The notes: generated from the sequence alone by a model not told the origin. DNA of 34,547 nucleotides from Acidobacteriota bacterium (GCA_025354525.1 JANXMS010000479.1:1-34547), one strand, 5' to 3'; shown: positions 24,201-33,198, counted from the stretch's first letter. Translations and numbers: made by a program.

Positions 24201-24711
24201 GCATGAAGAGGTGCGGCTTTGCGGCATTCTTACGGGCATCCAAAAGCGCCGCAACAAGAAGGGAGAGCTGTGGGCGGCGATGCGCCTGGAAGACCAGAAG
24301 GGGAGTCTTGAGGCGATGTGTTTCGCTAGCAAAATAGAAGAGCTCAATCAATATCTGATCGACGATCTCCCCGTTATGGCAATCTGTAAAGTGATGCCGG
24401 AAGAAGGTTCGGCACCGAAGGTCAGCCTGCAGGAACTTGTCCCGCTCGCCAAGGCGCTGGTGAAGCTGCCGAGTATCATCGCCATTCGCGTCAAGATCCG
24501 GGAGACAAACGGAATCGACCCGGCAACGGAGCTGCGGACCCTCTTCGAACGGAAGCCCGGCAACGCCCAAGTACGTCTGAAACTCGAGAAATCGCAGGAC
24601 TTCATCGCCATGATGGACGTGCCGCTGCGGGTCCGTCCAGACAAAGAGTTCAAGGCGGAAATTGAACGGATCTGTGGCGGCGACGCATTCGAGGTACTCG
24701 AAAAAGCTTAG
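21223..24711 (+). CDS. dnaE: DNA polymerase III subunit alpha (DnaE)
   Basis: A 1,162-residue replicative polymerase. The N-terminal PHP domain opens with VHLHCHTDYSLLDG; the palm has GPGRGSAAGSLVSYAMEITD and the catalytic PDIDTDF with Asp413 and Asp415; further on come KMDFLGLTTLSIVDD, ALYRPGPIQGGMIDDFI and GYGFNKSHSAAYAYMAW. The C-terminus has an OB fold (VRLCGILTGIQKRRNKKGEL). The start at 21223 (MPTPSSDVPFVHLH) is preferred; in-frame codons upstream from 21154 overlap the divergent dehydrogenase gene and do not look like DnaE. It reads divergently from the Gfo/Idh/MocA gene with a 44-base gap. Confidence 0.98.
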   Translation: MPTPSSDVPFVHLHCHTDYSLLDGACEIKQLMKLTAELEQPAVAMTDHGNMFGAVEFHNAAKDKGIHPVFGCEVYVNQNGHKSRTENDRYNHLVLLCENQQGYRNLIKLVSTGYLEGFYYKPRVDKDLLAQHSEGIICLSACLRGDLNEALLGDNYAKARDLAGTYTEIFGKNNFFLELQDHGLEQDKRLIPEVARLSAEMGIPLVATNDSHYLRKDDARAHELFMCISTGKTVSDPNRMHWDQPEFYMKSKAEMEKIFGDYPSALRSPYEIAMRCKVALEKVKEPFPKFDVPPTHSIDTYFEYVCREGFEKRRPRLEHMRAKGTLKEPLEAYAERLSREIKMIQQMQFSGYFLIVWDFIRYARQSSIPVGPGRGSAAGSLVSYAMEITDIDPLQYGLLFERFLNPERISMPDIDTDFEPKGRGKVIQYVTEKYGREQVAQIITFGTLGSKAAIKDVGRVLDMTFAEVDKLTKLVPPTLNIRLKDAFAQEPGFDIAAKADPRVKEVMEVALRLEGMARNASVHAAGVVISPQPLRDLVPLYKTNKDEIVTQYDMSGLEKLGLLKMDFLGLTTLSIVDDSLKLIEAIHGVKLVMEDIPLDDQKTYEEIFWKGRTSGVFQFESSGMQDILRRSKPERIEDLCALNALYRPGPIQGGMIDDFIARKHGKKEVVFDFKELEPLLGETYGVIVYQEQVMQISNVIAGYSLGEADLLRRAMGKKEASAMAEQKQRFLSGSSKLGHNAKKADKLFDLMAQFAGYGFNKSHSAAYAYMAWVTAYLKTHYTIEFMSALLTSETGNTDKVVKYINECKDMGIKVLPPDVAASLLSFAPDGQAVRFGLGAIKNLGQGAVESILAARAQVGKFKSFFNFCESVDVGSVNKRALESLIKAGAMDGLDGTRSQLFAMIDRAMDHAQRTKKDKDSGQGGLFADLFGGPAEDAPPEPLPNVKDWSQTEKLNGEKEMIGFYVTGHPLDAFADKISELQTHASDGLDDCQKHEEVRLCGILTGIQKRRNKKGELWAAMRLEDQKGSLEAMCFASKIEELNQYLIDDLPVMAICKVMPEEGSAPKVSLQELVPLAKALVKLPSIIAIRVKIRETNGIDPATELRTLFERKPGNAQVRLKLEKSQDFIAMMDVPLRVRPDKEFKAEIERICGGDAFEVLEKA

Positions 24712-24763
24712 GCGCTCATGCTATCGTTTGGCCCTGTCGCAGGATGCTGATCCCTACCCAATC

Positions 24764-25476
24764 GTGAGCGGAAGGGTGCAGACGAGGGCGCTCGAATACC
24801 ACGTCACCGATCATTGCAATCTTCGTTGTGACCCCTGCTGTTCGTACTCTCCGATCCTGAAAAAGTGGTGCGCTGATCCGGTGCAGTTTGAGAAAGATTT
24901 GCTGCTCGTTCGGCGGGTGGTAGAGCCCGCAGTTCGCCAAGATCGTCCGCGGAGAGCCGCTGCTGCATCCGGAGATCCAAACGCTGTTGATGATACCCAT
25001 CGGCTCAAGGTTGGCCCTCGGATTCAATTGACGACGAATGCGCTGCTGATCAAGAAACTCTCGGCGAAATAGTGGGACTGGTTGCAGATCATCTCGGTGC
25101 CGCTTTACTCGGAGCCGACGCTGCCGAAGGATTTGATTCGCTATATCGCAAAGGAAGCCGCCGATACGTTCGCCGATTGCTGGATTTGGCGCCGCTGCAA
25201 CACGATCAAGAACGGGCGGTTTTACTTCTGCACGCGACTGCGGTACGTGGAGAAGCTTGCTATGGATGGGCCGAAGTTTCAAGGCGACGGGGTGGCCGTG
25301 GACGACCCGAATGCGGTCGCGCTTGCACACCGGATTCAAACGCATCGGACACAGACAGATCCGCTCCATTCGTGCTTCCTCTGCAATGGGGGCAGGCGCA
25401 CGTGGAGATCCACCGGCAGTTAACTCCGAGCGCGATTCGAACCAAACTCGAGGGGCTGGTACAGCTTACGGCATGA
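24764..25476 (+). pseudogene. Decayed radical SAM protein gene
   Basis: The start of the gene reads LEYHVTDHCNLRCDPCCSYS, a radical-SAM CxxxCxxC cluster, then FEKDLLLVRRVVEPAV. Near 24930 the frame shifts; the next frame gives FAKIVRGEPLLHPEIQTLL (the usual GGEP is RGEP). It then returns to the first frame for GPRIQLTTNALLIKKLS, meets TAG at 25070-25072, continues in frame with IISVPLYSEPTLPKDLIRY and FYFCTRLRYVEKL, and ends with CFLCNGG and another shift around 25380 into WGQAHVEIHRQLTPSAIRTK. At least two frameshifts plus one stop mean it is inactive. GTG codons at 24764 or 24776 are possible original starts. Confidence 0.8.
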
Positions 25477-25733
25477 CGCTACGAAGTTCGCTGATTGAGG
25501 CTTTTGTTTGGCGACAATTAGAAACGACCGAAACGAAAACTACCAAAGCCGACTTGCCACCGGCGGAGGGTGCTCCCGTGGCTTCATGCTGACGGTCGGC
25601 GGGCTCGTAGCCCACCTGGGATGGCACAATGTGTTAAATCCTGGGGCTTGGGACAAAGCCCCATCTCATCCAACGCCCAGCGGCATCTGCCGAATGCACA
25701 TCAAAACACCTGCTGAAGGTGCTGCAAATGTAA
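25477..25733 (+). other. Gap in the decayed cluster, nothing recognised
   Basis: Less GC-rich than its surroundings, with short open frames that match nothing I know. A 10-base word TAATTGTCGC occurs just to the right, at about 25731 and 25753. It is probably eroded coding sequence between the radical SAM remnant and the next gene. Confidence 0.35.
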
Positions 25734-26465
25734 TTGTCGCTAAAAGCGGTTCCTAATTGTCGCCCATCAGGCTTAGCCCGGGACCAATGCGGTGGCCGTC
25801 GATTCGTGGGTTCTCGCGCGGTTGCTTCGGGAGTGGTGGCTCGGCATACGACGGTCTTCCAATTGCGCGACGACAAGGCCGCCTACTTCGCTGGCCTCAC
25901 GGAGTTCCTGCGAGCCGCCGGTTTTGAAAGGCTCCTGATCGCCGGCGGCGAGGCTGCGGCGCTATCTTTTCCTCACCGGTTGCTAAGGCCCGCCCCGTTC
26001 TGCGCCCGCCCTGGGGCGGACGCGATTTGGGCTGAATCTGGGTGGCGGCGACCGCTGGCGATCGACCTGGGCCAAACGCAGATGAAGAGGAGGACCGTGA
26101 CTGAGAACAGAGCGTTCCCCCGAGACTTGCCCTTCGGCGGAAGGGCCCTACCCGAGGACGAAGGCCGCAAACGGCTGCGGACGTTTGTGCAAAATGCCTT
26201 GGCCGCCGCAGGCGATTACGACGGCGTCGTGCTCGGCTTGCCAAGCCGGATTACGTCCGAAGGCGACGCGGAGTCGTCGACCTATCCTGGGCTCTATGGG
26301 CCGGTCAAGCCACTGTTCGGCTCGCTGTTCCAGGACGTGCCTTGGGTGGTGCCACACGACTCGGTGCTGACGGCCCGCGGCTACCCTCCGGAGACGACGC
26401 AGAAAACGCTGGCGCTGACGATGGGCTTTGGAGTCGGAGCCGCTCTATGGCACGCCTGGTGTTAG
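25734..26465 (+). CDS. ASKHA-fold (sugar-kinase/ROK-like) protein, perhaps eroded at the N-terminus
   Basis: A 243-residue frame. From about residue 109 it resembles an ASKHA nucleotide-binding protein: LAIDLGQTQMK is a phosphate-1-like loop, YDGVVLGLPSRITSEGD a phosphate-2-like strand, and LALTMGFGVGAALW a glycine-rich C-terminal motif. The middle TYPGLYGPVKPLFGSLFQ and VPHDSVLTARGY look ordered. Residues 1-40 are unconvincing, start with TTG and lack a ribosome binding site, so the true N-terminus may be lost. Its end overlaps the PIG-L remnant start by 19 bases. Both neighbours are broken, so its own function is doubtful. Confidence 0.5.
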   Translation: MSLKAVPNCRPSGLARDQCGGRRFVGSRAVASGVVARHTTVFQLRDDKAAYFAGLTEFLRAAGFERLLIAGGEAAALSFPHRLLRPAPFCARPGADAIWAESGWRRPLAIDLGQTQMKRRTVTENRAFPRDLPFGGRALPEDEGRKRLRTFVQNALAAAGDYDGVVLGLPSRITSEGDAESSTYPGLYGPVKPLFGSLFQDVPWVVPHDSVLTARGYPPETTQKTLALTMGFGVGAALWHAWC

Positions 26466-27169
26466 TTCTGTCGCCTCATCGGGATGACGCTGTGCTGTCC
26501 TGCTCCTCGCTGATGGCCTCCCGGCGGTCGCTGATCGCTACCTTTTTCACGAAGGGCGATGACAGCTATGAGGCCCGAGTTGGAAGCGGTGAAGATCATC
26601 GGCGCAAGGGCGCGCCATTTGGGTTTTCACGACGCCCCGTTTCGTTCGGTGGAGTATCGAAACTTCCTCGGCATCGTCGGCGATAACGCTAGGCCGACCA
26701 TAAAAGTTGAAAAGGTGATGGTACGTCTTCTGGAGGAGCTTGACCCGGGACTGGTCCTGGCACCGCTCGGGGTCGGGAACCCTGGGTACCATCGGCTACT
26801 CCGCCCGGCGGCGAAAAAAGGGTCCGCCGGGAGCGATTGCTCTACTCCGAAGATCGGCCTCACTCCTTCGTCCACGATCAAATCGACGGCACTGTCCGCA
26901 CTGCGCCAGAGCCCGGTTGGAAGAGCTCCTTCGCCGCCCACTACGTCCAAACCTATCTCGGCGGCACCGCGCCGGAGGCGGTGAAGAACGGGTTTGCGAA
27001 GGGGAAGCCGTTTTATTGGGTCGAACCGGCTCGGCCGTTTCCCCCGCTTGACTTGACCGCGCTGCGAGATTACAAAACCCAACTCGGCGACTGGTTTAAA
27101 ACTCCGGCCGCGATCGCGTCTCTGTACGCCTCGCGGCCGGAGCGGTATTGGACTAGAACGCCAGCTTAA
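26447..27169 (+). pseudogene. Decayed PIG-L-type deacetylase gene
   Basis: Three successive frames rebuild one protein. The first reads MARLVLVLSPHRDDAVLSCS (the PIG-L metal motif, normally PHxDD) and ATFFTKGDDSYEAR. The second, from about 26570, reads AVKIIGARARHLGFHDAPFR, VEYRNFLGIVGD and LVLAPLGVGNPGYHRLL. The third, from about 26820, reads LLYSEDRPHSFVHDQI and SSFAAHYVQTYLGG. A run of six A bases (about 26814-26819) is a likely site of the second shift. The family removes acetyl groups from GlcNAc-type sugars with zinc. Two frameshifts make it inactive as it stands. It overlaps the convergent receptor gene by 17 bases. Confidence 0.8.
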
Positions 27170-30100
27170 GCGCCAACTGCACAACGCGCCAGCTTTCGCC
27201 GTTCTGGTTAGTGGTCGACGAACTCGCCGTCGAGAGCGACACGCAACAAGCTTGAGCGAACACGTTCGAGTTGATGGCCGGGCTGCCGACGGAGGCGTCG
27301 CGCGGATTCCGGAAATTGGCGTGGTTTAGAGCGTTGAACATCTCGGTGCGGAAGGTGAGCCGGAAGCGTTCGCTGAGCTGGAAGCCCTTCGAAATACCGA
27401 GGTCGACATTCCAATACGAAGGACCCTGGAACACGTTACGGCCGATGCCGAGTTCCCCAGGGGCGGGCGCGGCGAACTGGCTGGCGTCAGCGAAGAAGAC
27501 CGGACCGATGACGCCGGCCTTGTCTTGCAAACGGGCCCGCGGCAGACTCGTCACCCCCGGGGCGAGGGCAGCCCGGCTCTGGGCCGTTCCGTTCGCCGTC
27601 AGGAAGCCGGAACGGACCGTGAACGGCTCGCCCGATTGGTAGGTGTAAATCGTGTTGACGCTCCAACCCCCGATGACGGTATTGACGACCCGGTTCGCGT
27701 TGCGGAAGAGCGGCTTGCCCTTGCCAACCGGCAATTCGTAAATGCCGCTGAGGTTCAACACATGGCGCTGGTCGAAGTCGCTCCGGCCACGTTCGTTCTT
27801 GTAGTTGCGACCATCCGCCGGGGTGCGGGCATTGGTCGTTGTAAGACCGCCGCCAGAGGTCGCCGCCACCGGATCGGTCGAAAGGTTATCGATAGATTTC
27901 GACAATGTATAGCCGAGATTGAAGAGGAGCCCGGCCGTGTCGAAGCGCTTGCGGAGCGTGGTCTGAAGGCCGTGGTAGGTGGAGTCAGCGCCGTTGTCGA
28001 GCAATAGGATCTGCGCGAACTGTTGATTGGGCCTCAGCTTGGCGGCTAGCGTCGTCTGCTCAATACGGACGGCCATATTGCCCGCGGCGTTCTGGTTGGG
28101 GCTGAGGTCAGTGATCGAAGCCGCCGAGTTGGCAAACGCGCTATTCATGATCCCCTGCTGGATCAGCGGTACGGAGACTGCCCCAGAGCACGCCGTACCG
28201 TTGGCCATCGTGCCGTCCGGACGGCAACCGCCGCCGAGCCCGACGTTACGCTGCATGGCCACGAAGCTTGGCAGAATAGGCTTGGCGTCGATCTGGTTGA
28301 CGTCCCAGCTCCGATAGAGCCGAGTGCCACGGCGACCGACGTAGCCGACGCTGCCGATGTAGCTCTTGCCGAGGTCCCGTTGAATCGTGAGGTTCCACAT
28401 GTGAACCGTTGGTAGCTTCAGATTCGGGTCGAAGATCCGGGCGGGCGGGGCCGTATTTTGCGTGGCGAGGGCCGGGGTCAACTGGCTGGATGGCTTCGCC
28501 GTAGGCGGTGGCAGTTGGTTGGGGAACTGGCTCAGTCGAACGTCCGGTACGCTGGCACACCCCGCCGTGGAGGCGCCGCCGACGGTGGAGGTGCAGCGGT
28601 AAATCTGGCCGGGAACAGCCGAAGCGACCGAGGTTACCTGGAACGTCGCGATGGGGTCGAACGCCATGGTGTAGCCGGTGCGAATGACGGTCTTGGAGGA
28701 GTTGCCCGGTGCCCAGGTGAGAGCGATGCGGGGTGCCAAGGCACCCAAATTCCAGTTCTTGTACCAACGCTCAGCTTGGACAAAGGTGACGAGCCCCTCG
28801 CTGCCATCAATGTTCTTATTCGGCACGTAGGTCCGGCCGCCAGCCTCGCGAGGCGGGGGGTTGACCTCCCAGCGGACGCCGTAGGAGATCGAGATGTTCT
28901 TGCGAAGTTTGAAGTCGTCCTGCGCAAAGAAGTTGAGCTGCTTCGTACGCTGGCCTTGCGCCCATAAGGAAACGGTTTTGTCGCCAGTCTGGAAGGGCAG
29001 GAAGGTATCGCTCTTCAGGTCGCCGATGAAGTTGTGCGATAGCTGCGCCGGAATGCCGAGCAGGTCGTTGACCATGCCTTGCAGGCGGTTCAGGTCGTTC
29101 GAAGCGATGCCAGGCGAAGTGGCCGTGCTCAACGCCGGGAAGGTGAAGCCAGCGGGTGGGCGGATGGTGCGGGAGAGTGAAATGGATGGCGTCAGGGCGA
29201 CCCCGCCGACGTCGCCGCGCCGGTCGTTGTGCTGATAGATGCGGAGGTTGCCGCCGAACTTCATCACGTGCGCACCAGCGATGTAGGTGACGTTGTTGAT
29301 GATTTGGTAGGTGTTGACGGCGCGCTGAGTTCGTGGTGTCGCGGTGTAATCGACGTCCGAGTTGTTGAACGTGAAACGCGGTGTATTCGGGAACGCTGGG
29401 TTCGCTTCACCTTGCGTGAAGAGGAAGTCAAAGCGGGAGTAACCGACGGTCAACTCGTTAACCAAACGCGGCGTTACTACGCTGCGAAGGCCAACGGCGA
29501 CGTTGTACGCCGGGCGGAAGACCTCGCCACGGGTAGGGAAGCCGGGAAGCACCTGGGGACGACCGTTCAGCGGGTCGCCGCCGAGGGTGTTCTGCTCCGC
29601 CGCCAGGATGCGCCCAAACAGGTTGTGGCGGTCACTGATCACATGATCGATTCGGCCGAGGTACTGCGGTCCGCGAATCTGGAACGGGGTGTTCCAAACG
29701 AAGTTACCGGTGTTGAGGCCATCGCCGGCCGAGTACTGGTTGGGAGCCGGGTAGGCGCCGAGGACGCCCTTAACGGCGGGGTCGAGGCCCCGGCGGAGCG
29801 GGTCGTTCTGGAAGATATTGTAGCTGGCGACGCAGTTGGCATCGGTGGGGCTGGCGCAGGCGCGGACGCCGGAGGCGAGGTTGCCCGTGGCCCGGTCGAC
29901 GAGCAGTGGGGTGTTTTGCGTAATGGTTTGGCCGTTGACCGTGAGCGGGTTGCGCTGGTCCACGACGAAGTAACGGAAGATGCCTGTCAGCGCCATCTGG
30001 TTGTAAAGGTCGACGGACTCGCCGAAGGCCTTGTCAACGGGGTCCGCGAAATTGACCTTCTGGCCCTGCCAGGAGCCGAAGAAGAATGTCCTGTTCTTCT

Positions 30101-30953
30101 TGATCGGGCCACCGAGTTCGAAGCCGTATTGGTTCAACTTGATGATCGGCTTATCGAGGCCCTGGGCCTTCGAGTAAAACTCATTGGCGTTCAGCGCAGT
30201 GTTACGGAAGAATTCGAAAACGGTTCCGTGGAACTGGTTCGTACCGCCTCGGGTGGCCACCGAAACGTTGGCCCCGGAGTTACGGCCCTCTTCCGCTGAC
30301 GGGTTCGAGGTGGTGACCTTAAACTCCTGCACGTTGTCCGGATTCAGCCGGAAGATGTTATTCACCGGGTTCGGGTTGGTGCTTTCGTTGGCGTCAATGC
30401 CATCAATGGTGACGTTGACGGCACCGGTACGGGAGCCATTCACGCTGATCGTGCCGCCGGAGCGTTGTACGACGCCGGGTTCGTAGATCAGCAGATTGAG
30501 GGGGTTGCGCCCATTCAGAGGCAGGGCTTCAATGGATTTCCGCTCGATGACGTTGCCGAGGGTCGCGCCGCTCGTCTGGAGCGCGTCGGCAGTGGCTTCG
30601 ACTTGAATCGTCTCGGTAGCGGAGCCGATGTCGAGGGTGGCGTTAATCGTGGAGGGGGTATTGATTTGGAGGACGATCTTCGCTCGCTGGAAGCGTTTGA
30701 AGCCGGTTTTCTCAACCGAGAGAGTGTATGCCCCGACGGGGATAGAGGGGAATGCGTACAGACCCGCATCCGTGGTGGTGAGTTTGTAGGTGAGACCGGT
30801 AGCTTCGTTCGTCGAGATGACCGTAGCGCCGGGGACGGTGGCACCGGTGGAGTCAGTAACCGTTCCCGAGAGCTGCGTGGTGGAGGTTTGGCCGAAGAGG
30901 TTACAGGCAAGGGCCGAAATCAAGAGCGTTGAACGAAAAGCTAGGTGCCGCAT
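27153..30953 (-). CDS. TonB-dependent-receptor-like outer membrane protein with carboxypeptidase-regulatory domain
   Basis: A 1,266-residue outer-membrane protein of the type greatly expanded in Acidobacteria. A signal peptide (MRHLAFRSTLLISALACNLF) is followed by a carboxypeptidase-regulatory-like Ig fold at about 22-105 (TQLSGTVTDSTGATVPGATV), a plug domain (about 110-230: LPLNGRNPLNLLIYEPGVV; GAVNVTIDGIDANES) and a long beta barrel ending in LALKLAF, an aromatic outer-membrane insertion signal. The start at 30953 is chosen for the signal peptide, with GAGGG just upstream; 11 extra in-frame codons exist up to 30986. The substrate, often a plant- or biopolymer-derived sugar in related systems, cannot be told. 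Confidence 0.92.
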   Translation of the reverse strand: MRHLAFRSTLLISALACNLFGQTSTTQLSGTVTDSTGATVPGATVISTNEATGLTYKLTTTDAGLYAFPSIPVGAYTLSVEKTGFKRFQRAKIVLQINTPSTINATLDIGSATETIQVEATADALQTSGATLGNVIERKSIEALPLNGRNPLNLLIYEPGVVQRSGGTISVNGSRTGAVNVTIDGIDANESTNPNPVNNIFRLNPDNVQEFKVTTSNPSAEEGRNSGANVSVATRGGTNQFHGTVFEFFRNTALNANEFYSKAQGLDKPIIKLNQYGFELGGPIKKNRTFFFGSWQGQKVNFADPVDKAFGESVDLYNQMALTGIFRYFVVDQRNPLTVNGQTITQNTPLLVDRATGNLASGVRACASPTDANCVASYNIFQNDPLRRGLDPAVKGVLGAYPAPNQYSAGDGLNTGNFVWNTPFQIRGPQYLGRIDHVISDRHNLFGRILAAEQNTLGGDPLNGRPQVLPGFPTRGEVFRPAYNVAVGLRSVVTPRLVNELTVGYSRFDFLFTQGEANPAFPNTPRFTFNNSDVDYTATPRTQRAVNTYQIINNVTYIAGAHVMKFGGNLRIYQHNDRRGDVGGVALTPSISLSRTIRPPAGFTFPALSTATSPGIASNDLNRLQGMVNDLLGIPAQLSHNFIGDLKSDTFLPFQTGDKTVSLWAQGQRTKQLNFFAQDDFKLRKNISISYGVRWEVNPPPREAGGRTYVPNKNIDGSEGLVTFVQAERWYKNWNLGALAPRIALTWAPGNSSKTVIRTGYTMAFDPIATFQVTSVASAVPGQIYRCTSTVGGASTAGCASVPDVRLSQFPNQLPPPTAKPSSQLTPALATQNTAPPARIFDPNLKLPTVHMWNLTIQRDLGKSYIGSVGYVGRRGTRLYRSWDVNQIDAKPILPSFVAMQRNVGLGGGCRPDGTMANGTACSGAVSVPLIQQGIMNSAFANSAASITDLSPNQNAAGNMAVRIEQTTLAAKLRPNQQFAQILLLDNGADSTYHGLQTTLRKRFDTAGLLFNLGYTLSKSIDNLSTDPVAATSGGGLTTTNARTPADGRNYKNERGRSDFDQRHVLNLSGIYELPVGKGKPLFRNANRVVNTVIGGWSVNTIYTYQSGEPFTVRSGFLTANGTAQSRAALAPGVTSLPRARLQDKAGVIGPVFFADASQFAAPAPGELGIGRNVFQGPSYWNVDLGISKGFQLSERFRLTFRTEMFNALNHANFRNPRDASVGSPAINSNVFAQACCVSLSTASSSTTNQNGESWRVVQLALKLAF

Positions 30954-30986
30954 GATGGCGCGTCCCTCTGAAGTTAGCATATTCAC

Positions 30987-31694
30987 TCAAGTATAGGCGA
31001 CTAGGCCGACGCCTTCGCGGCCGTCGAGATGCATGCTGCGGGGGAGGTCGTGGCGGCGGTAAGTCCAGATTCGTTCGATCCGGAGGTCCGCCAAGGTTAC
31101 CAGTCGAGTAAGGACGGCCTCGTCGAGTAGGTGGAGCGAACGGGGAATCTGGCCCAATTTCTTGTGAGTGGAGATCGCGCGGGCGTCTTCGACCCAGCCG
31201 GGCCAAGGCTCCCCTGCGGCGATGCGAGCTTCGTAGACGGGCACGAAGGCGGCGAAGGGCTGCTGATAGGGCGTGCCCGCTTGCACGAAAAGGCGGCCCC
31301 CGGGCGCGAGCCAACGGGCAATCTTTTGCATACCCGCGACCAACTCCTCGCCGGTCAGGAAATGGAGGACGTTCGAAGCATGAATGGCGTCAAGGCTGTG
31401 CGGCGGAATATCGAGATCGACCGGGAAACGGCCGGAAAGGAGATGGAGCTGCGGTCGAAGGTGCGGCGGCGTGAGCGCTTCGAGGGAGGCGAGATGGCTC
31501 GGGTCGCTGTCATTGGCCAGGACCGACGCGCCAGCCTCAAGAGCGGGGATGGTGGCCACGCCGAAGGCTGCCCCAATGTCGAGCACGGGCCGTATGGTCG
31601 ACGCGCTGAAGGCGATGAAGAGTTGACTGAGCTCGTTCGGGACATTGGAGGTCCAACCGGTCCGGTTGCGGGTCGGCTGACGGCGGTGGATCAC
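30987..31694 (-). CDS. Class I SAM-dependent methyltransferase
   Basis: A 235-residue Rossmann methyltransferase. Motif I is PVLDIGAAFGVATIPALEAG, followed by VLANDSDPSHLASLE, LDAIHASNVLHFL and LAPGGRLFVQAGTPYQQPF. I chose the GTG at 31694 because it overlaps the TGA of the upstream gene as GTGA (31691-31694); a start at 31739 would add 15 residues without family character. The substrate is unknown. It sits directly after the BNR-repeat protein and 33 bases before the receptor start, so all three may share a transcript. Confidence 0.88.
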   Translation of the reverse strand: MIHRRQPTRNRTGWTSNVPNELSQLFIAFSASTIRPVLDIGAAFGVATIPALEAGASVLANDSDPSHLASLEALTPPHLRPQLHLLSGRFPVDLDIPPHSLDAIHASNVLHFLTGEELVAGMQKIARWLAPGGRLFVQAGTPYQQPFAAFVPVYEARIAAGEPWPGWVEDARAISTHKKLGQIPRSLHLLDEAVLTRLVTLADLRIERIWTYRRHDLPRSMHLDGREGVGLVAYT

Positions 31695-32668
31695 TGGACA
31701 ATGACTCGGGCGATGCGGCCCTCGGGTCCGACCGCCCAACCGGGTTGAATGGCGTTATATCCGGCCGTTTCGACGGGCTCCCAAGTGCGACCGCCGTCGC
31801 GGCTGAGGTCCGCCCCTGAAGTGCCTACGGCAACGACCAGTTTCGAATTCAGGAAGATCGCGGCCGAGCGAAAGCCCCGCGGGCCCGAGCCGCTAATCCA
31901 AGACTTCCCGCCGTCACTGGAGCGGGAGAGGACCTGGGTGGCCTGCGCGGGCTTCCGATAGTCCCCGCCGACCGCGAGCAACGCACTGCGAGACCCTACG
32001 GCAAGAGAAAAAATGCCCGCCGAGGTTTCGGTCTGCCGAAGAGGGGTTTCGCTGACGGTCCACGTTTCCCCGCCATCTTTCGAGTGGAATACCCGAGCGG
32101 CGACGGTCCCGAACCAAATTTCTCGCTTTCCTCGGACGATCAGGCAGGTGCCGCTGGCGGCAAACCCGCCCTCCCCAGGCAGGGCCGGTGGGGTCGTGCG
32201 GCGTTGCCACGTCATCCCCCCATCCGTTGAAGTTTCAATTACAATCATCCCGTTGACGGAGTCGCCCATCAGCACTCCATGCTTCGGGTCCGAGAATGCA
32301 ATGGCATCCCAGAACCCTTTCGGGTCTGGGTTCGTTTTCAGGAGCTGCCACGAACTTCCACCGTCGATCGTCTTGTAAATGCGGGACTTATCGCCTTCGC
32401 CGCTGCTCAGTGCCAAAGCCTCCGTCGCGCTGAAAGCGGCCAAGTCGCGAAAGTCGAGGGCCTCGGCCCCAGGCACCGGTCGGCGTCGCCAACTGGTTCC
32501 GCCGTCTGTCGTGAGGAGGACGGTGCCCCCGGTTCCGCTCGCCCAGGCGATCTGTTCGTTTACGGTTGCCAAGCCACGAAGGCTATCCGTGACGCCGCTG
32601 TTCTGCGGAACGAACCGAACCTGAGCGGCCAAAGAAACAGCGAAAGTAATTGCTACGAGGAGACGCAC
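31691..32668 (-). CDS. Exported YCF48/BNR-repeat beta-propeller protein
   Basis: A 325-residue protein with a signal peptide (MRLLVAITFAVSLAAQ) and repeated Asp-box motifs of the type S/T-x-D-G-G-x-[ST]-W: TTDGGTSWRRR, TIDGGSSWQLL, STDGGMTWQRR, SKDGGETWTVS, SSDGGKSWISG and SRDGGRTWEPV. This is the pattern of photosystem-assembly-factor-like (YCF48) and sialidase-type propellers; six repeats suggest a six- or seven-bladed propeller. The start is GTG at 32668; the frame is open to 32857 but upstream codons lack a signal. No enzymatic residues are recognised, and the role is probably a secreted or periplasmic scaffold. Confidence 0.85.
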   Translation of the reverse strand: MRLLVAITFAVSLAAQVRFVPQNSGVTDSLRGLATVNEQIAWASGTGGTVLLTTDGGTSWRRRPVPGAEALDFRDLAAFSATEALALSSGEGDKSRIYKTIDGGSSWQLLKTNPDPKGFWDAIAFSDPKHGVLMGDSVNGMIVIETSTDGGMTWQRRTTPPALPGEGGFAASGTCLIVRGKREIWFGTVAARVFHSKDGGETWTVSETPLRQTETSAGIFSLAVGSRSALLAVGGDYRKPAQATQVLSRSSDGGKSWISGSGPRGFRSAAIFLNSKLVVAVGTSGADLSRDGGRTWEPVETAGYNAIQPGWAVGPEGRIARVIVQ

Positions 32669-32687
32669 GATCTTCAGCGTACCGAAC

Positions 32688-33116
32688 CTAGACTGGGGTG
32701 CGCTGAACGCCGAGGGCTTGGCGAAGGTAATCAATGCCCTCAACTGTGATCGTGAAGCGGCGTTTGTCGTCGGCCAGTACGAGGGTCTTTTTCTGCATGT
32801 ACTCGCAAACGAATGTTGCTCCCTCTCGCGGCAGACCCATTTGCTTCTCCACGTCAAAGATGGAGACCGCCACGTTGATGGTGCTCCGCTTCTTCGTCAG
32901 ATACAGCATGCCGAGGATGCGTAAGAGCAGCGTCTCGTCGCAGCTAAGCTCTTCCTGCAGCGCAGAAAGGTGATTCGCGGCTTTCTCCGCACTCTCGTCT
33001 GTGTCTTGTTCGGTCGCGAGTGGTTCGTCTCGTTTGAGTTCGGGCCCCACGACGGCGACCGCTGGCTTCCGCATTCGGCCAAGAAGTGCGGACCATTCTG
33101 CTGAGTGTGTGGGCAT
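32688..33116 (-). CDS. Small winged-helix-like protein, unknown function
   Basis: A 142-residue protein. A charged linker (about 20-50) is followed by a helical region LSCDETLLLRILGMLYLTKK, a NVAVSIFDVEKQMGLPREGA segment and a YLRQALG end that together look like a winged-helix domain. The ATG at 33116 is chosen; the open frame extends to 33260 but would overlap the divergent aldolase. It lies 82 bases from that aldolase in the opposite direction, the geometry of a regulator-target pair, which is inference only. I do not recognise a named family. Confidence 0.6.
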   Translation of the reverse strand: MPTHSAEWSALLGRMRKPAVAVVGPELKRDEPLATEQDTDESAEKAANHLSALQEELSCDETLLLRILGMLYLTKKRSTINVAVSIFDVEKQMGLPREGATFVCEYMQKKTLVLADDKRRFTITVEGIDYLRQALGVQRTPV

Positions 33117-33198
33117 ACTTGGTCTATCGGCCGTTTGCAGCCAATCCCTTAGGTCCGCTATAGTGCAAGAGGTTTCATTGATCCAAGGAGCAAATCGC

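Noticed and set aside
29229-30299. 356-codon plus-strand frame opposite the outer-membrane receptor
   Set aside because: A shadow of the GC-rich receptor gene, with no recognisable domain and no start signals.
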